From Paramecium pentaurelia (lineage: Eukaryota; Ciliophora; Oligohymenophorea; Peniculida; Parameciidae): DNA of 64,000 bases. Below, piece after piece: positions 48,201 to 59,910 of this stretch. The position numbers and the translations under genes are program-made. Location: positions 177,025-241,024 of the forward strand of contig CAJJDO010000161.1 in the NCBI GenBank assembly GCA_905183005.1, read 5' to 3'. A model generated the notes under the pieces. It saw nothing but the letters and a program-made list of their open reading frames with translations, was not told the DNA's origin and searched no databases. Position 1 is the stretch's first letter; every line of letters begins with the position of its first letter.

Positions 48201-50994
48201 TTAGTAAATTGAATATGGTTATCAATGATCATATTGAAGAATTGAATATTAAATACAAAATATAGAATGAAATGCAGAAGGAAGAAAAATAACAACAAAT
48301 ATTGCAATTAGATACTGAACCTTAAGTACCCTAAGATTAAGTTAATGATCACACTTAAGAAATGTAATTTAAACAAAAGTTGAGAGAGTCTTTGTTGATT
48401 AATGTGCTGAGATTTGTCTAATTGTTTTGTGAAGGTCATAATTTAGACTTATAGAATTATATAAGATAATAATTCAATTCAAGAAACAATTACAATTTAG
48501 TTTCGAGCATTATTGAATTATTATACATGTATCACTTAGAATTGACAAATGAAAATTATGAGAATATATTGAGATGCTTAGATACTTTGACAGAATTTGT
48601 TTAAGGACCTTGTTGTTAAAATTAGTAGACAATTATTGATAGCAAATTCCTTGAAGTTGCCAATTCTTTATTAGCCACTTAAGCATCAAAAACTAAATCT
48701 AAAGAGCATAGTTCCAAATCATTTTTTAGTTAAGATGAATAAAGTAATTAAAAGAATAGTTCTTCAAATTTGTCTGTTGGCAAAATCAAATCTGGCAAAT
48801 CATTTAAGAATAATCGAATCAACATTAAAAAATATATGTTAGAGAGGATTAAATATAAGGTGATGGTTTTAGTCACAAGTTTATTAGAATTAAATTCTGA
48901 TAGCTTGGCAATCAAAAGAATTATGAGATCCCTTCCAATAGAAATCTTAAAGAAGAATTTGACATAAATTTATAAAAAACATAAAAAACTCTATGGACCT
49001 ACATACACTTAAGATGCATTAAAGCATGTAATTTATATTTTTCTAATTTAGATTGATGAAGATCCAGAAGCTAACACAGAAAAGCCAGAATTTCATGAAG
49101 CCATATTAGAAACAGGGTTTTATATATATTTCTTAATTTTATATTATTATGAATTAGATACCCAAGAAATAGATTAAGAGACATCTACAGAATTGCAGAA
49201 AGCAAAAAATAGTTTATTCAATAAAAATTTATTTATGGATTCATTGATTGGATAGTTGTTCACTTTTGCCTTTGCTATAATTGGAGGTGTTTTAACAACA
49301 ATAAGTTAAGCCAAAAATTATTTGTAGAAAGCTGTTGAGAGGATTGGTCAAAAAATAGATTCAACAGAAATAGATAAGAAAAACTAAAAACAAAAAGAAA
49401 TTAATCAAGAAATATTTAGGGAGACTATTTAATTTTTTGCTTATAATTCTGCTCATGTTGAAGTAGTCAGAAATAACTAAATTGAAAGAATTCAATTCTA
49501 CAAACCTCCTTATTGCAAATATCTTCCTAAAGAAAGGAAAAAGGAATTCCATGAAACAGTTAACAGAGATTCAACTAATTCTAAAATATCTGATTTAATT
49601 GAACAAACAGATAGCATCATTGAAGTTTGTAAACATGAAGAAAAGCTAGCTGTCTTCTTTAGTAAAAACAAATTTATAGCAATATTTGCTAATTACGTCA
49701 TTTTATGGAAAGATTTGGCATTTATACTAACATTATTATTAAATTTATTCATCATTTTATCATATGCTGATAATGAAAATACAAGATCTCAAACAGGAGA
49801 TGAAATTGAAAGCATCTAAACTATTAGAAGGAATAGAATTAGTAATCCAATATTGCTAAATTCAAATCTTACTGTTGAAGAAACAGAATCATTATTTTTT
49901 ATTTGCGGCATAATAATGATTGTATGCTCTACTTTTGTTGTTTTATTCTTTTTATTAAAGAAGGCTCCACTTTATATAAAAGAATCTTATAAGAAATAAG
50001 ATTTAAGTGAATATGGAGTTCTGATCAATTCTTTGTTTTAGATTTTCAATTTTACTTATAGCATAGCAAGAGTACTTTTAAACATTGAGATCCTTTATTA
50101 CTTATCATATGGAACCTTAGCATTTTTAGCTACATTTTACCATCCATTTTTCTTTGCATTCCATCTTACAGAAATCGTAATTCGATTCCCTTAATTACGT
50201 AATATTATTAAAAGCTTTTGGGAACCAAAATTATCATTATTACTCACATTTATTCTAATAATTTTGTTTAATTACTTTTTTACTTTATTTGCTTACATAT
50301 TCTTTTATGATGATTATTCAGGGAAATGTGAAAGTTTATTATATTGCTTTTTGGAAACATTTGACAAAGCGTTTAAGAATAATGGAGGAATAGGTGGATG
50401 GTTGGATTCAAATTAACCTTAAGATCCAGGTAATTACAATTATGGTAGATTCTTTTTTGATAATCTCTACAACATTGTGATAGTAATTATTATGATTCAG
50501 ATATTCTCAGGAATCATTATTGATACTTTTTCGTCTTTGAGAGAAAAATAAATGCAAAGAGATCAAGATATTTAAGAAACTTGTTTTATTTGTGGATTCA
50601 GTAGGTAAATTATTTCTTTTTATTATTAAATAGAGAATTGTTTGACAGAAAATCTGAAGCCGGTTTCAAATTACACACACAATATGAACATTATATGTGG
50701 AATTACGTCTTTTATATTTCGTATTTGAAAGAGAAAGAACCTACAGAGTATACAGGAATTGAATCTTATATTGCTAAGAAATTAAAAAATTATGATAACT
50801 CATGGATTCCCATAAATAAGGCAATGGTGTTAAAAAATATGGTTCTGGAATCTCAACATTATGAAACAGAAAAATTATAAGATATCTAAAGAGAAATGGA
50901 TTATATTAAGAAAACGTCTTTTGAGATTTATAAAGAGATGGAAGAATTGAACATTCAATTTTTAAATAAGTAATTACTAAATCAAGAAAAATGA
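42258..50994 (+). CDS. IP3-receptor/ryanodine-receptor-type calcium release channel
   Basis: A 2,886-residue channel with three introns (47312-47334, 49028-49051, 50605-50633; 23, 24 and 29 nt). IP3 receptors are about 2,700 residues. The N-terminus carries MIR-type beta-trefoil sequence (PIQFLHLSSNKFLACNYFEA, then VIWLHHIELNAIL, GQIFRLRHFSLGKYLAVQ). A long helical solenoid follows, with RIH-homology-like segments (DGILCQYLTKNQYNALYRLY). The C-terminal channel has hydrophobic helices from about residue 2,480 and the pore loop NNGGIGGW (GGIGG at 2694-2698), then LYNIVIVIIMIQIFSGIIID, the pore-lining helix. The cytosolic C-terminus has CFICGFSRELFD...HTQYEHYMWNY, the zinc-binding linker of IP3 receptors, and YTGIESYIAKKL. 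It would release Ca2+ from ER or alveolar sacs; Paramecium has a known family of such channels. The filter Asp of GGVGD/GGIGD is Gly here. Confidence 0.93.
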
Positions 50995-51049
50995 TCAAAT
51001 TGATGTTGTTATTCTTCATAATTTATATCATATTTTTATTTTATAAATA

Positions 51050-52163
51050 ATGAGACCTTAAACTTCTGAAACGTTTGTTCAAGAATTTCTAAATGTTTAA
51101 ATAAATTGATGACATCTAGAGAGAAAAAAAATAAAAATATAATAGATAACTATTATAGATCTTTAATATGATGTTTAAGCTCTTGAAGAAACACATAAAA
51201 CATTAAATAAAGGCAAACATTCAATTATTGTTGAATTAACAAAAAATTATATATATTCATAGAACCATGATTCTTAGAAAGAGTAAGATTAAAAAGGAAC
51301 ACCATCCTTTATGCTTAAATTGGAATTAAATTAAGAAGCTGTTATTGGTTTAGGATTTAACAAATATCTAATAGAAAATAATTATTGTAGCCTAATTAGA
51401 TATGACTTATTTAAAATAAAAAGATTTCATTGAATATCTATTCAATCAGTGCATCTGAATTTATTGATGAAATTCAAAAGCCTAAGGATATTGAATTTGT
51501 ATTGGAATAAAGAAGATTTACTTGTATTATGCCTTAATTGATTATATATTGTGATGATATTAATAAACACGCAGAAATTCAATTAACGAATTTGAAAATA
51601 TCTTAATTGCTACAATCTAATTTTTAAAGATCAATAATTATGTATTTGATAAATTAATTAGATGTCTGAAATTGATTAACTATTTAATTTTGTAATCTAA
51701 CAAAAATAGTTTCCAATTCAAAACAACTTGGTAAATAAACAAAAAAGGAAAAAATCATTAAGAAAATTGTGTATTATCGTGAATCCTTATATCAAATATC
51801 GTTTATTCCACCATCAATCGTTGTATCTAACAATATTAAATAAATTGGCTAATACCATTTTTCCATAGCTGAAGTTGAGACAAAAATCCTATTCAAAACT
51901 TAATTAAAAATTATGTTGAAATCATCATAACTGTCTCCTACTTGAGCATCTGTTAAAGTTAACATCACTGATTAGTACGATTTTATAGCAGCACAGCAAG
52001 GATTAGCCTGTTCAGAAAATGGCTTTCTATTGAACTAAAATATTGAAACAGACTTTAAGATTGTTTATACTCCTGCTTCTACAACCCTTGAAAAATAAAT
52101 TAGAATCATTGAAGAAAATGAATTGTAGTAAATCATTGATTTAAACTTTCATTTTACATTATG
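51050..52163 (+). pseudogene. broken gene with several frame changes
   Basis: About 1.1 kb of protein-like sequence spread over all three + frames. An ATG at 51050 opens a short frame that meets TGA codons at 51107-51112. The same frame then continues well (IIDLQYDVQALEETHKTLNK), shifts near 51420, continues as SEFIDEIQKPKDIEFVLEQR, shifts again near 51660, and ends in a third frame (AEVETKILFKTQLKIMLKS, a TGA at about 51943, then FKIVYTPAS...). No combination of 20-30 nt GT-AG introns that I tried joins the parts. The last part has the look of a beta-sandwich (MSP/ASH-like) domain but is not identified. A decayed gene is most likely; sequencing errors are the alternative. Confidence 0.55.
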
Positions 52164-53070
52164 AATTATAGAAATTTTGTATCATTAATAAAAGTTAAAA
52201 AGTTTACTTTTTCAACATACCACTAACGAGTTTGTTATAATAGCATTATCTTCTCTCCTTCCATGAAATCAGAAATCTATAGTATTTTTAGATCTTTTAA
52301 ACATTATTTGATCTATCCCAATTTCTGATTTGATCTTAATGAATAAGTATTTCATCTTTAATTTTGAGTACTTTTTGAAGTTGATCCTAAATTACAATAA
52401 AATGGATCACAATTTTATTCGCCTCTTAGTATTCTAATCAAACTCATACTAATTGAATTATTATCAAATGTTGATTTTTCATATGATTCTCTAGTATTAG
52501 CAATTCAACCAATTAATTGTTATCATATACTTTTTCATTTAAAAGTAGTTTTTACTTGACTACTATTAGAATAAAAAACTCATTTCAGGTAAAAAATTCC
52601 CTTCCATTTACTGAATAAGTTTTCTATTACTGAAATTATAATAAACAATATTTAAATTTTACTAATGACTTTCAAAATTAATTATATATATAATATAATA
52701 TTATCAAATTTTGAGCAAAAAATAAACTCTACTTCACAATCCTTTACTATATTTTGCATTAATTTCAAATTAAAAACAGAGAAGGGTTATTAAATATTAC
52801 CAAAAATTTAGTGGAAAGAAATTACATGCATCTTCTTATTAAGAAACTAATGATTCAATAAATATAATTAAAATTATACTTATGAATTGAGTGAATTTAT
52901 TTATATTTATTATAACATTAATCTCGATGATGCGTATTATAAATTTTCTAATTTATAAATATTCCTTGTAATATCTTAATTACATTGTTTTGTAGTATAA
53001 GGGCTGCAAAATTTAAAGATTTTTAGCAATATTAAAATACATTCATTTACAAAACAATTCTAATTCTTAT
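52164..53070. other. 0.9-kb intergenic region
   Basis: AT-rich sequence between the broken gene and the homospermidine-synthase-like gene. No confident frame is present. Confidence 0.5.
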
Positions 53071-54648
53071 ATGTAGCAGATCAATCATGTCTTCTATCAA
53101 TTTAGCAAAGTTAACCTTCCAAAAACGATAGGAGTATTAGGATATGGAGCAATTGGAAAAGCCTTTACAGAAGTATTGTTAAAGTAACATCCAGGTAAAG
53201 TTCCTTGTTATTTTGGTTAGAGGCAAATGTCGTCGCTCTTGACAAGTACGAAGCATTTTTTCCAAATGAGAAAAGGTTTAAGACTATAATTTAAAAACGA
53301 ACTCGAGATAACTTAACACATACTTTAGATGTTATGGGGTATTTCTCAATTATATCCTTTTAATATAGGTTAAAAGAAGGAGATACTCTAGTTGACTTAT
53401 CGACAAATATTGAATTTTAGGAGATTTGGGCACTTTGTGCAAAAAAAGGTGTTCGATATCTGAACACTGCTTTGGAGGTATGGGAAGACAGCGAGGATGC
53501 TAATTCATGTCCTGAGAATGAAGACGAAGCATATAAATTGACACTAGGATATATCAAGGACAATGCTATGAAATCTCCATTTTGGTCAAAAGTAAAATGT
53601 TAAATTAACTTAGGGACCTACTGCTTTATTAGAAACAGGATTTAATCCAGGAGTGGTATCTCATTGTGTAAAACGAGGTTTGGAGGATTGTGGAAAGTAT
53701 TATCTAGAGAATCCTCAGAAAGATCATGATTTAGGCAATTTAAGAAAATATTTGAAAGAAAAAAATCATTCTAAATTAGCACAAGTACTTGGAGTACATA
53801 CAATACATTGCTCTGAAACTGACAATTAAATAATGGCTGAAATACCAAAAGATGCCAAGACGAAATTCTATAATACATGGTCATGCAGAGGATTTCTTAC
53901 TGAAGGACTTGTCCCTATTTAAGTAGCCAGAGGTTCACACGAAGATACGAAAATACCTAATTGTTACACAATAAGGGAAGGTAAGACGATTGTTTCAAGA
54001 ATACCATCTGTGAAAACATGGGCAAAGAGTTGGGTACCCAATTAAGATATTACAGGTAATTTCATTATTATTTAAGATTAGGGGTTTTGATTCCTCATGG
54101 CGAAGCTTATTCTATATAAGATTATTTGAGTGATCCAGAGACAGGTTACTCACCATCTTAATATTATGTTTATGATTATAATCCTTTGGCCAAAGAATTC
54201 ATCTAGAATTTACCCTCTAATGCCACTATAGACAATACTCATCCAGAAATGGAAGTTATTCATCCAATGAATCACACTTCATTGAAAGGCTGGGATAAGG
54301 TTGGAGCACTCTTGATTATGAAAAATAATAGAGCTTGGTGGACTGGAAGTATTATGGATGAAATTGATTGCTCTAATATTTATAATGGAATGTTTGGCCC
54401 AACTGTCTTATAGGTTGTGGCAGGAGTTTATGGAGGATTTTTGTGGACTTGTTAGCATCCGAATATTGGAGCCCATTTCTCTGAAGATGTTGAAACTGAT
54501 GATCTTATTCGAATTGTAAGAATCTTTTTTTTACTATTTCTAGGGTGAACATCTAATGGGTAGATTTATATCCATCCCAGTTGATTTGACCAACACTAAA
54601 ATTAAGGATTGCTATAAATTGCAAAGTTTTCTATGCCAATAAATTTGA
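53071..54648 (+). CDS. homospermidine-synthase-like / saccharopine dehydrogenase family enzyme
   Basis: A 481-residue NAD-dependent enzyme with five introns: 53195-53220, 53339-53368, 53592-53613, 54056-54081 and 54516-54543 (22-30 nt). The N-terminal Rossmann domain begins TIGVLGYGAIGKAFTEVLLK with the dinucleotide-binding GYGAIG, followed by VVALDKYE and LVDLSTNIEF. Later blocks are TALEVWEDS, ETGFNPGVVSHCVKRGLEDC, FYNTWSCRGFLTEGLVPIQV, GVLIPHGEAYSIQDYLSD, YYVYDYNPLA and VAGVYGGFLWTCQHPNIGAH. These match bacterial-type homospermidine synthase, which couples putrescine units to make sym-homospermidine, in both order and overall length (about 480). The substrate is not proven by sequence. Bacterial homospermidine synthases are scattered in distribution, so transfer from bacteria is possible. 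Confidence 0.83.
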
Positions 54649-54688
54649 TATTACCAATATATATAATTATTTAATTAAATATCTAAAA

Positions 54689-55264
54689 ATGAGTTTGAGT
54701 TGGCTAGTATCACCATAAATTCACAAAACCACAAATGGCTATTACATCAATCATGATAACCTTATGCTTGGTAATTTTATCCAATTATTTTAGCCGGACC
54801 ATAAGATAGAAGAAGACTGATATTTTATTTTATTGCTAGTCAAACCCCTGAAAAAATCACTTAAGAGGATCACAAGAAATTCATTAAAGAATAAACTATT
54901 GATGTCGATATGAGATCTGGTATATTTTCTTTTGGTGGTATATTCTTGGCTTTAGCAACATTAAGAGAACAATAAATGATCACTTCCAGAATTACAAGCA
55001 GACCCATTTTAAATGGTATGTTTATCTTAGGAGTTGGTAATACAATCTAATCTACTCGTAGGTTTGGTCTCAGCTGCATTTTCTTACAACTTATCCAAAG
55101 TATTATTCGAACCACTTTTTGTACAAAGAAATCAAGTTTTGTTAGAATTGGCTGAAAAGTATAATTTTTCAGTCTTTGATTTTGCCCTGGCCAAGAAAGA
55201 AGCAAGATTAAAATAATTAAGAGCAGAACTCACAAGCGATAGTAGTAATGCTGCTCATTTCTGA
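54689..55264 (+). CDS. small membrane protein, unknown
   Basis: A 175-residue protein with introns at 54771-54793 and 55037-55061 (23 and 25 nt). It starts MSLSWLVSPQIHKTTNGYYI. Hydrophobic segments are SGIFSFGGIFLALATL (about residues 77-92) and PILNGMFILGVGLVSAAFSY (about 104-123), forming a possible hairpin, followed by a charged helix (ELAEKYNFSVFDFALAKKEA). There is no signal peptide. I do not recognise the family; two helices plus a basic tail suit a mitochondrial or ER membrane protein. It lies 40 bp after the previous gene and 37 bp before the next, all on the + strand, so three genes are packed closely here. Confidence 0.7.
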
Positions 55265-55301
55265 AAAATTATATTGCAAAATCAATAAAAATATAATTAT
55301 T

Positions 55302-55779
55302 ATGATGATTAGAAAATTATTATCAAAAAGGGTCCTTTTTATTAGACCACAATTCTGCATTAATCACATGTATGATTAATCAATTTATTGGCAAGCTTCG
55401 ATACTCAAGATCAATTTAAGAAGATTAGCAGGACAAGCATCGATAGTATTAAATCATCTGTGAAACCATTACCCTCTCCAACTGAAGAAGCCGGACTCTT
55501 TATGGAAGAAAATGAAGTAAGAGAATGTCTCCCTACAACACTTAGGTGGATGTGCGATTCTTAAAAGTTTTGAAATCCTTTGAAAAAATAGATGTCAAAT
55601 CAGTTAATTGGGAAGGAGATTTAATCAAAGATCTAGGTTTGGATAGTCTTGAAAGAATTGCTTTGATCACTTCAGTTGAGCATGAATTTACGGCAATCTT
55701 TGAAGATCGAGTATTTGATAATTTGAAATCATTGTAAGACATTAAAAAGCAGATCTTAAAAGATGATTCAGCATTTTGA
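55302..55779 (+). CDS. mitochondrial acyl carrier protein, copy 2 (divergent)
   Basis: A 140-residue precursor with introns at 55370-55395 and 55517-55545 (26 and 29 nt). The N-terminus (MMIRKLLSKRVLFIRPQF) is basic with no acids for about 20 residues, as in mitochondrial presequences. The carrier domain follows: VLKSFEKIDVKSVNWEGDLI then KDLGLDSLERIALITSVEHE, with the serine in GLDSL that carries the phosphopantetheine arm. It differs strongly from the other copy at 40783-41266: here the motif continues LERI where copy 1 has LDSI. Two such genes may have split roles, for example complex I subunit versus lipoate synthesis, but this is inference. Confidence 0.88.
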
Positions 55780-56379
55780 ATAATATATTATTAAAAAATA
55801 AATATAAGATTATTCATAAAGTTAGTTGATAGTTATGTGGTTCTTCTAATTCTAACAAAGCCCTAAAAAAGGCTGGGTCATAAATAAATTGAATAAATGC
55901 TAATATTCTAATCAATCCTAAAATTTCATAAAGAAATGTTATTTCAATCAATTTAATTCAAAGCCATTCTGTTTGAAAATCTATGATCAACAAAAAAAAA
56001 TTGTATTTTCACAAGAAATTCTTTTTTATTAGTACATCAAATTAACAAAATAATAAAATTCTTCAATTTTATTCAGAAAATGATAATTAAATTTTCTAAT
56101 AAATGTTATTTAAATGTGGACAATTAGAAAAATTATAGAATACTATCATTTTTGTAATGATCAAATTTTTGATCGTTGGAATAAAATCTATTTTAGAAAA
56201 ACAAAATGTTCAAATTTAATAATTATGATTGATCTTTTTAGTTAATATCTAAAGATAATTTAGAATTATCCAAGAATTTATTTATGTGAAGATGTTCGAA
56301 ATGATAAACAGGTGCAAGAATAAAAAAATATAATATTTTTAAGAATAATAATATCCAATTATTTTCAAATACATAGACT
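55780..56379. other. intergenic between convergent genes, possible relic
   Basis: About 600 bases between the 3' ends of the ACP and lipase genes. On the − strand a frame of about 47 codons ending in TGA at 55814-55816 includes the protein-like DPAFFRALLELEEPHNYQLT but has no start and is cut by a TGA upstream. It may be the last piece of a decayed gene. The rest is AT-rich. Confidence 0.35.
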
Positions 56380-58433
56380 TCAATTTAATAATTCAAAAAA
56401 TGCATCTTAATTATCTAATATACATTATTTAATTTCTGACATTCCTTTAATAGTATTATAATTCAAATAACCATGAGATAAGTTTTCATATATAGTTATT
56501 TTTACATCTCTCTACACAACTCTAAATCATAAATTAAAATTATACTGTAGTCTTTAAGCTAATCTAAAGACTTAATCAAATAATGGATCTTAATCCCCAC
56601 AAAACAATCTCGTTGGTGGGAAATATTTTAAAATATCATATGACAATAATAAAGGACTCATAAATGGATCAATTCCCAATTACGAATCTGGATGAGCTGA
56701 ATAAGATTCAATACAAATTCCTAAAATAGTATGACTAAGAATTTTATCATTAATTGACTTCAAATAACTAGGGGTGTATTAAAATCGAATATCAACAGCA
56801 GGATAATTTAATATCAATCCATTTGGGATTTGTAATTTATATTTTATAGTTAAGCCAACTAAAGCAGTTGCCAAATTGCCACCAGCACTATCACCTGTAA
56901 CAATGATTTTGTTTGGAGTTATTCCAAATATTTTTTCAGAATAGTTTAATATCCAATTATAGGCCTACCAACAATCATCTAAAGGTATCGGATAAGGATA
57001 TTGTGGAGCTAAACTGTAATCAATAGAAAAGATGGGAACATTTAAATTGATTGCCCACTCTCTAGTATAACATTAATGACTTGATGAAGATTAGGAGATA
57101 AAACCTCCTCCATGAATATGAATGATAATCTTATCTTCAATCATGTTGTTCTATTTGACGAAGAACGATTTCAAGAAGCTAAAAATATTATCTTGCTCCA
57201 CTACATGTTGGTTGTACAATAACCTGATTCGTATTCTAGCTTTATTTTTCACAAATAAGAATTTGTCATCTCTGTGTATTTCTTAATTCACATACTCAAT
57301 TGGCTGGTTGGAAATTTGATCATAGATTCCTTATCTAATTTAATTATTTGCTTCTTAAATTGTGAGAGGTAGAACAACTGGCAAAATGTAGAATTTTAAG
57401 TTTGTAGAAATTTTGGGCAATCCTAAATTAATTAAATGTTTGACTCCAGGTAATTCAATAAAATTCATAGCTTAATACGCAGTATCAGCTCTTAATTAAC
57501 TCATGTGGTCTTTCATTCCTTTTTCTGCTGCTGATCTTGATAAGAAATAGTACATTGAGTTTAAACTTACTGAGAATATTTTACCCCATTTGCTTGTAGT
57601 CTTTTTGCAATCATTTACTAATGCGTGACCAACCATTACAGATTATACAAATTTATCAAATGATTATCTAATTTACTCTGGATCACCTAAAGACTTTTTA
57701 TACATATAAATTATACTTTTCTGGTAGTGATGCATTCTAGTTTCTTCCAAACTGGATGAGTACTATTTAAGGACATGATATCATTTTTGTCTGTATCAAT
57801 AGCAGAAGGCATAATTAAATTTAGCATTAGAATTTCTGTTCCAAAAACCTTGATTTCATCTGTTAAACTTTGAGAAGCAAACATATGTTATTCATGCAAT
57901 TTTAAGTGTTATAACATCTTTGGCAAAAACTTATTCTGTAAGTAATGATAAGGCACTTGCAACATTCTTATATTAACATCATCTGCCTTTAATGCTTTAA
58001 TTTATCTCTCTTAGACATAATCTAAGTGATACGAAATTATACTTTATTTTAGTTCCAAGAGTATCTTACTTTCTTTTCCTTTACAGTTTGATAAGAGTTC
58101 ATCTACAATCTATAATCCTTTCAAGAGAATAAAAAAATGCCTGTTTGCATTGTTGAAAATCCTTTATTTTTCTTCAGATTCGCACTTAATAGTTTTTAAT
58201 ATCTTGATAATGTAGTTCAATTTATCGATTACTAAATGAATATAATTAGTCTTTAATACTATCTCTAGTAGCTTACAGGCTTTATTCTTGGGATTAACAT
58301 AAATCTGTATTTCTGATTTAAATTTAGATTTCAGTTGGAACCTGTGCCTGGGAAGACTTGTAACATACATTGTTAAAGAGTGTATAATCATCAATTTCAC
58401 TTGCTCTGTCATAATCTGAAGAGATAAAATCAT
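56380..58433 (-). CDS. hormone-sensitive-lipase homologue
   Basis: A 668-residue serine hydrolase with introns at 56522-56545 and 57752-57774 (24 and 23 nt; the second begins GTCC, which is unusual here). The N-terminal 300 residues correspond in position to the HSL N-terminal helical domain, for example LKGLQIVDELLSNC and ETRMHHYQKSIIYMYKKSLG. The catalytic part has the oxyanion motif HGGGF (about residue 433), the nucleophile elbow GDSAGGN (about 505), FCGDQDPLFD with the likely catalytic Asp, and ENLSHGYLNY with the His. HSL cleaves diacylglycerol and sterol or retinyl esters. No signal peptide is seen, fitting a cytosolic or lipid-droplet enzyme. The start is uncertain: 58433 is the first ATG in frame after a TGA, while an ATG at 58458 lies in another frame. 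Confidence 0.88.
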
Positions 58434-59910
58434 TCAGATGAGTTTTTGGAAATTGCATAATAAATATTTTAATTCTTAGATCTGAAGTTGTTAAATAATA
58501 TTGTACTTAATTTTCATTAATCAACAAGGAAATCAGAATATTTTACAATTAAGTTAAATTGCAATCAAGTTAAAATAAATTATAGAAAAAGAGGATCAAC
58601 TGAAATTTTTAGTTGAACAAATATAAATTAGTAAAGATAAAGAATACTTGATTATAATTTAAAAACAAAAATATTCAAAGAAAACATTAGGAAAAAAGTT
58701 ATTTTTGAAGATTCCATCCTAGTAAAAATAAACTTAAGAAAATATGCTGCTAATTTATCTCAAGCAAAATAAACTAGAGAAAGTCACGTCTATAATAAAA
58801 TCTATTCGTTATTGCTTTTTCAAAAGAAAAACTAATTAAATAAAAAATTATTCTAAAATAGTTCTTGAGTGATAATTCTCCAAAATCAAAATTAATTTAA
58901 AAACAAATAATTAAGTTTCCCAATTTTTGTCACAATAACTTAAAAATTTTGTAAATTTCAAACCATTTTATTATTTATCAGGTGTCATTTAAGTTCATCA
59001 AAATTTTAGTATTTCCTATCTAGTTTCCTACAGTAATGATCAAAAAGTGGGAAGGATTAATTATTTTACTAATTTATATGGTGTATTTTGATATTAAACA
59101 CTTTAGTTTGTAAGGGAAGAATTAAAATTTCAGTTGTGATGGTTTTAGGGTTATCTTTTTATGCCTTTTTATTTTAAGATAAAAAATCACTTTGTATAAA
59201 CTTTCTTAATTTGGAATTGAGCTGACTAAATTATTTTGTTGATATCATAAAACTACAAAATTGAAGAGCAAATTTTATTTTCTTAGAGTCCAAATCTATT
59301 TATTGAAAATATGTTAACTTTGATATGATCTGATACCATTTCTGTTTTTAAGTTTTAAGTATTCTAAATCTAGCACGCGCGCTATATATTTTTATCTAAG
59401 CCCAGTGACAATAAAATTCAGTCATATATAAATAAATTTAGCATACCAAAAATTTCAGAAATAGTGATCTATACTACATTTCAATTTGTATTTTGGGTAA
59501 ATCGAAATAGTAAGATGTTCATTTTACATAAATTTTTAACTTATGTTAGTGATATTTTCAATAATTCTGAAAAAATTTAATCAAATTGTGGGGATCTAAT
59601 AATGAATAAATTAATTCAACAACAAAAACCGTCATACAAAACCATAAATACCATCAATACCACATCTAAAAAAATCAACTAAATTTAGTTTTTATTACTG
59701 TTATAGAAATGTTTTAATAGATAAAATAATTGGGATCTAGTGCTTTGGGTAAGGAACTTTTTATTGATAATATATATATTAAGCAATTATTATTACACTT
59801 GTATTTTGTATAGAAAATTCTCAGATATATATAGGAAATCTCAATATTTTTATTTTTTTTAAGAAAAAATATTCTTATCAAAAATTTAAAACACTAATTA
59901 AAAATTTCTA
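58434..59910. other. 1.5-kb region without a confident gene
   Basis: A + strand frame is open from 58486 to TGA at 58870-58872 (129 codons) and contains helical, protein-like sequence (for example EDQLKFLVEQIQISKDKEYL) but no ATG for its first two thirds and no known domain. It may be a relic. A short GC-rich run (gcacgcgcgc at 59383-59392) stands out against the very AT-rich surroundings. Nothing else can be annotated. Confidence 0.35.

Noticed and set aside
58164..58433. A free-standing 89-residue − strand protein
   Set aside because: Its TAA is a Gln codon; the frame continues into the hormone-sensitive-lipase homologue and is its N-terminal part.
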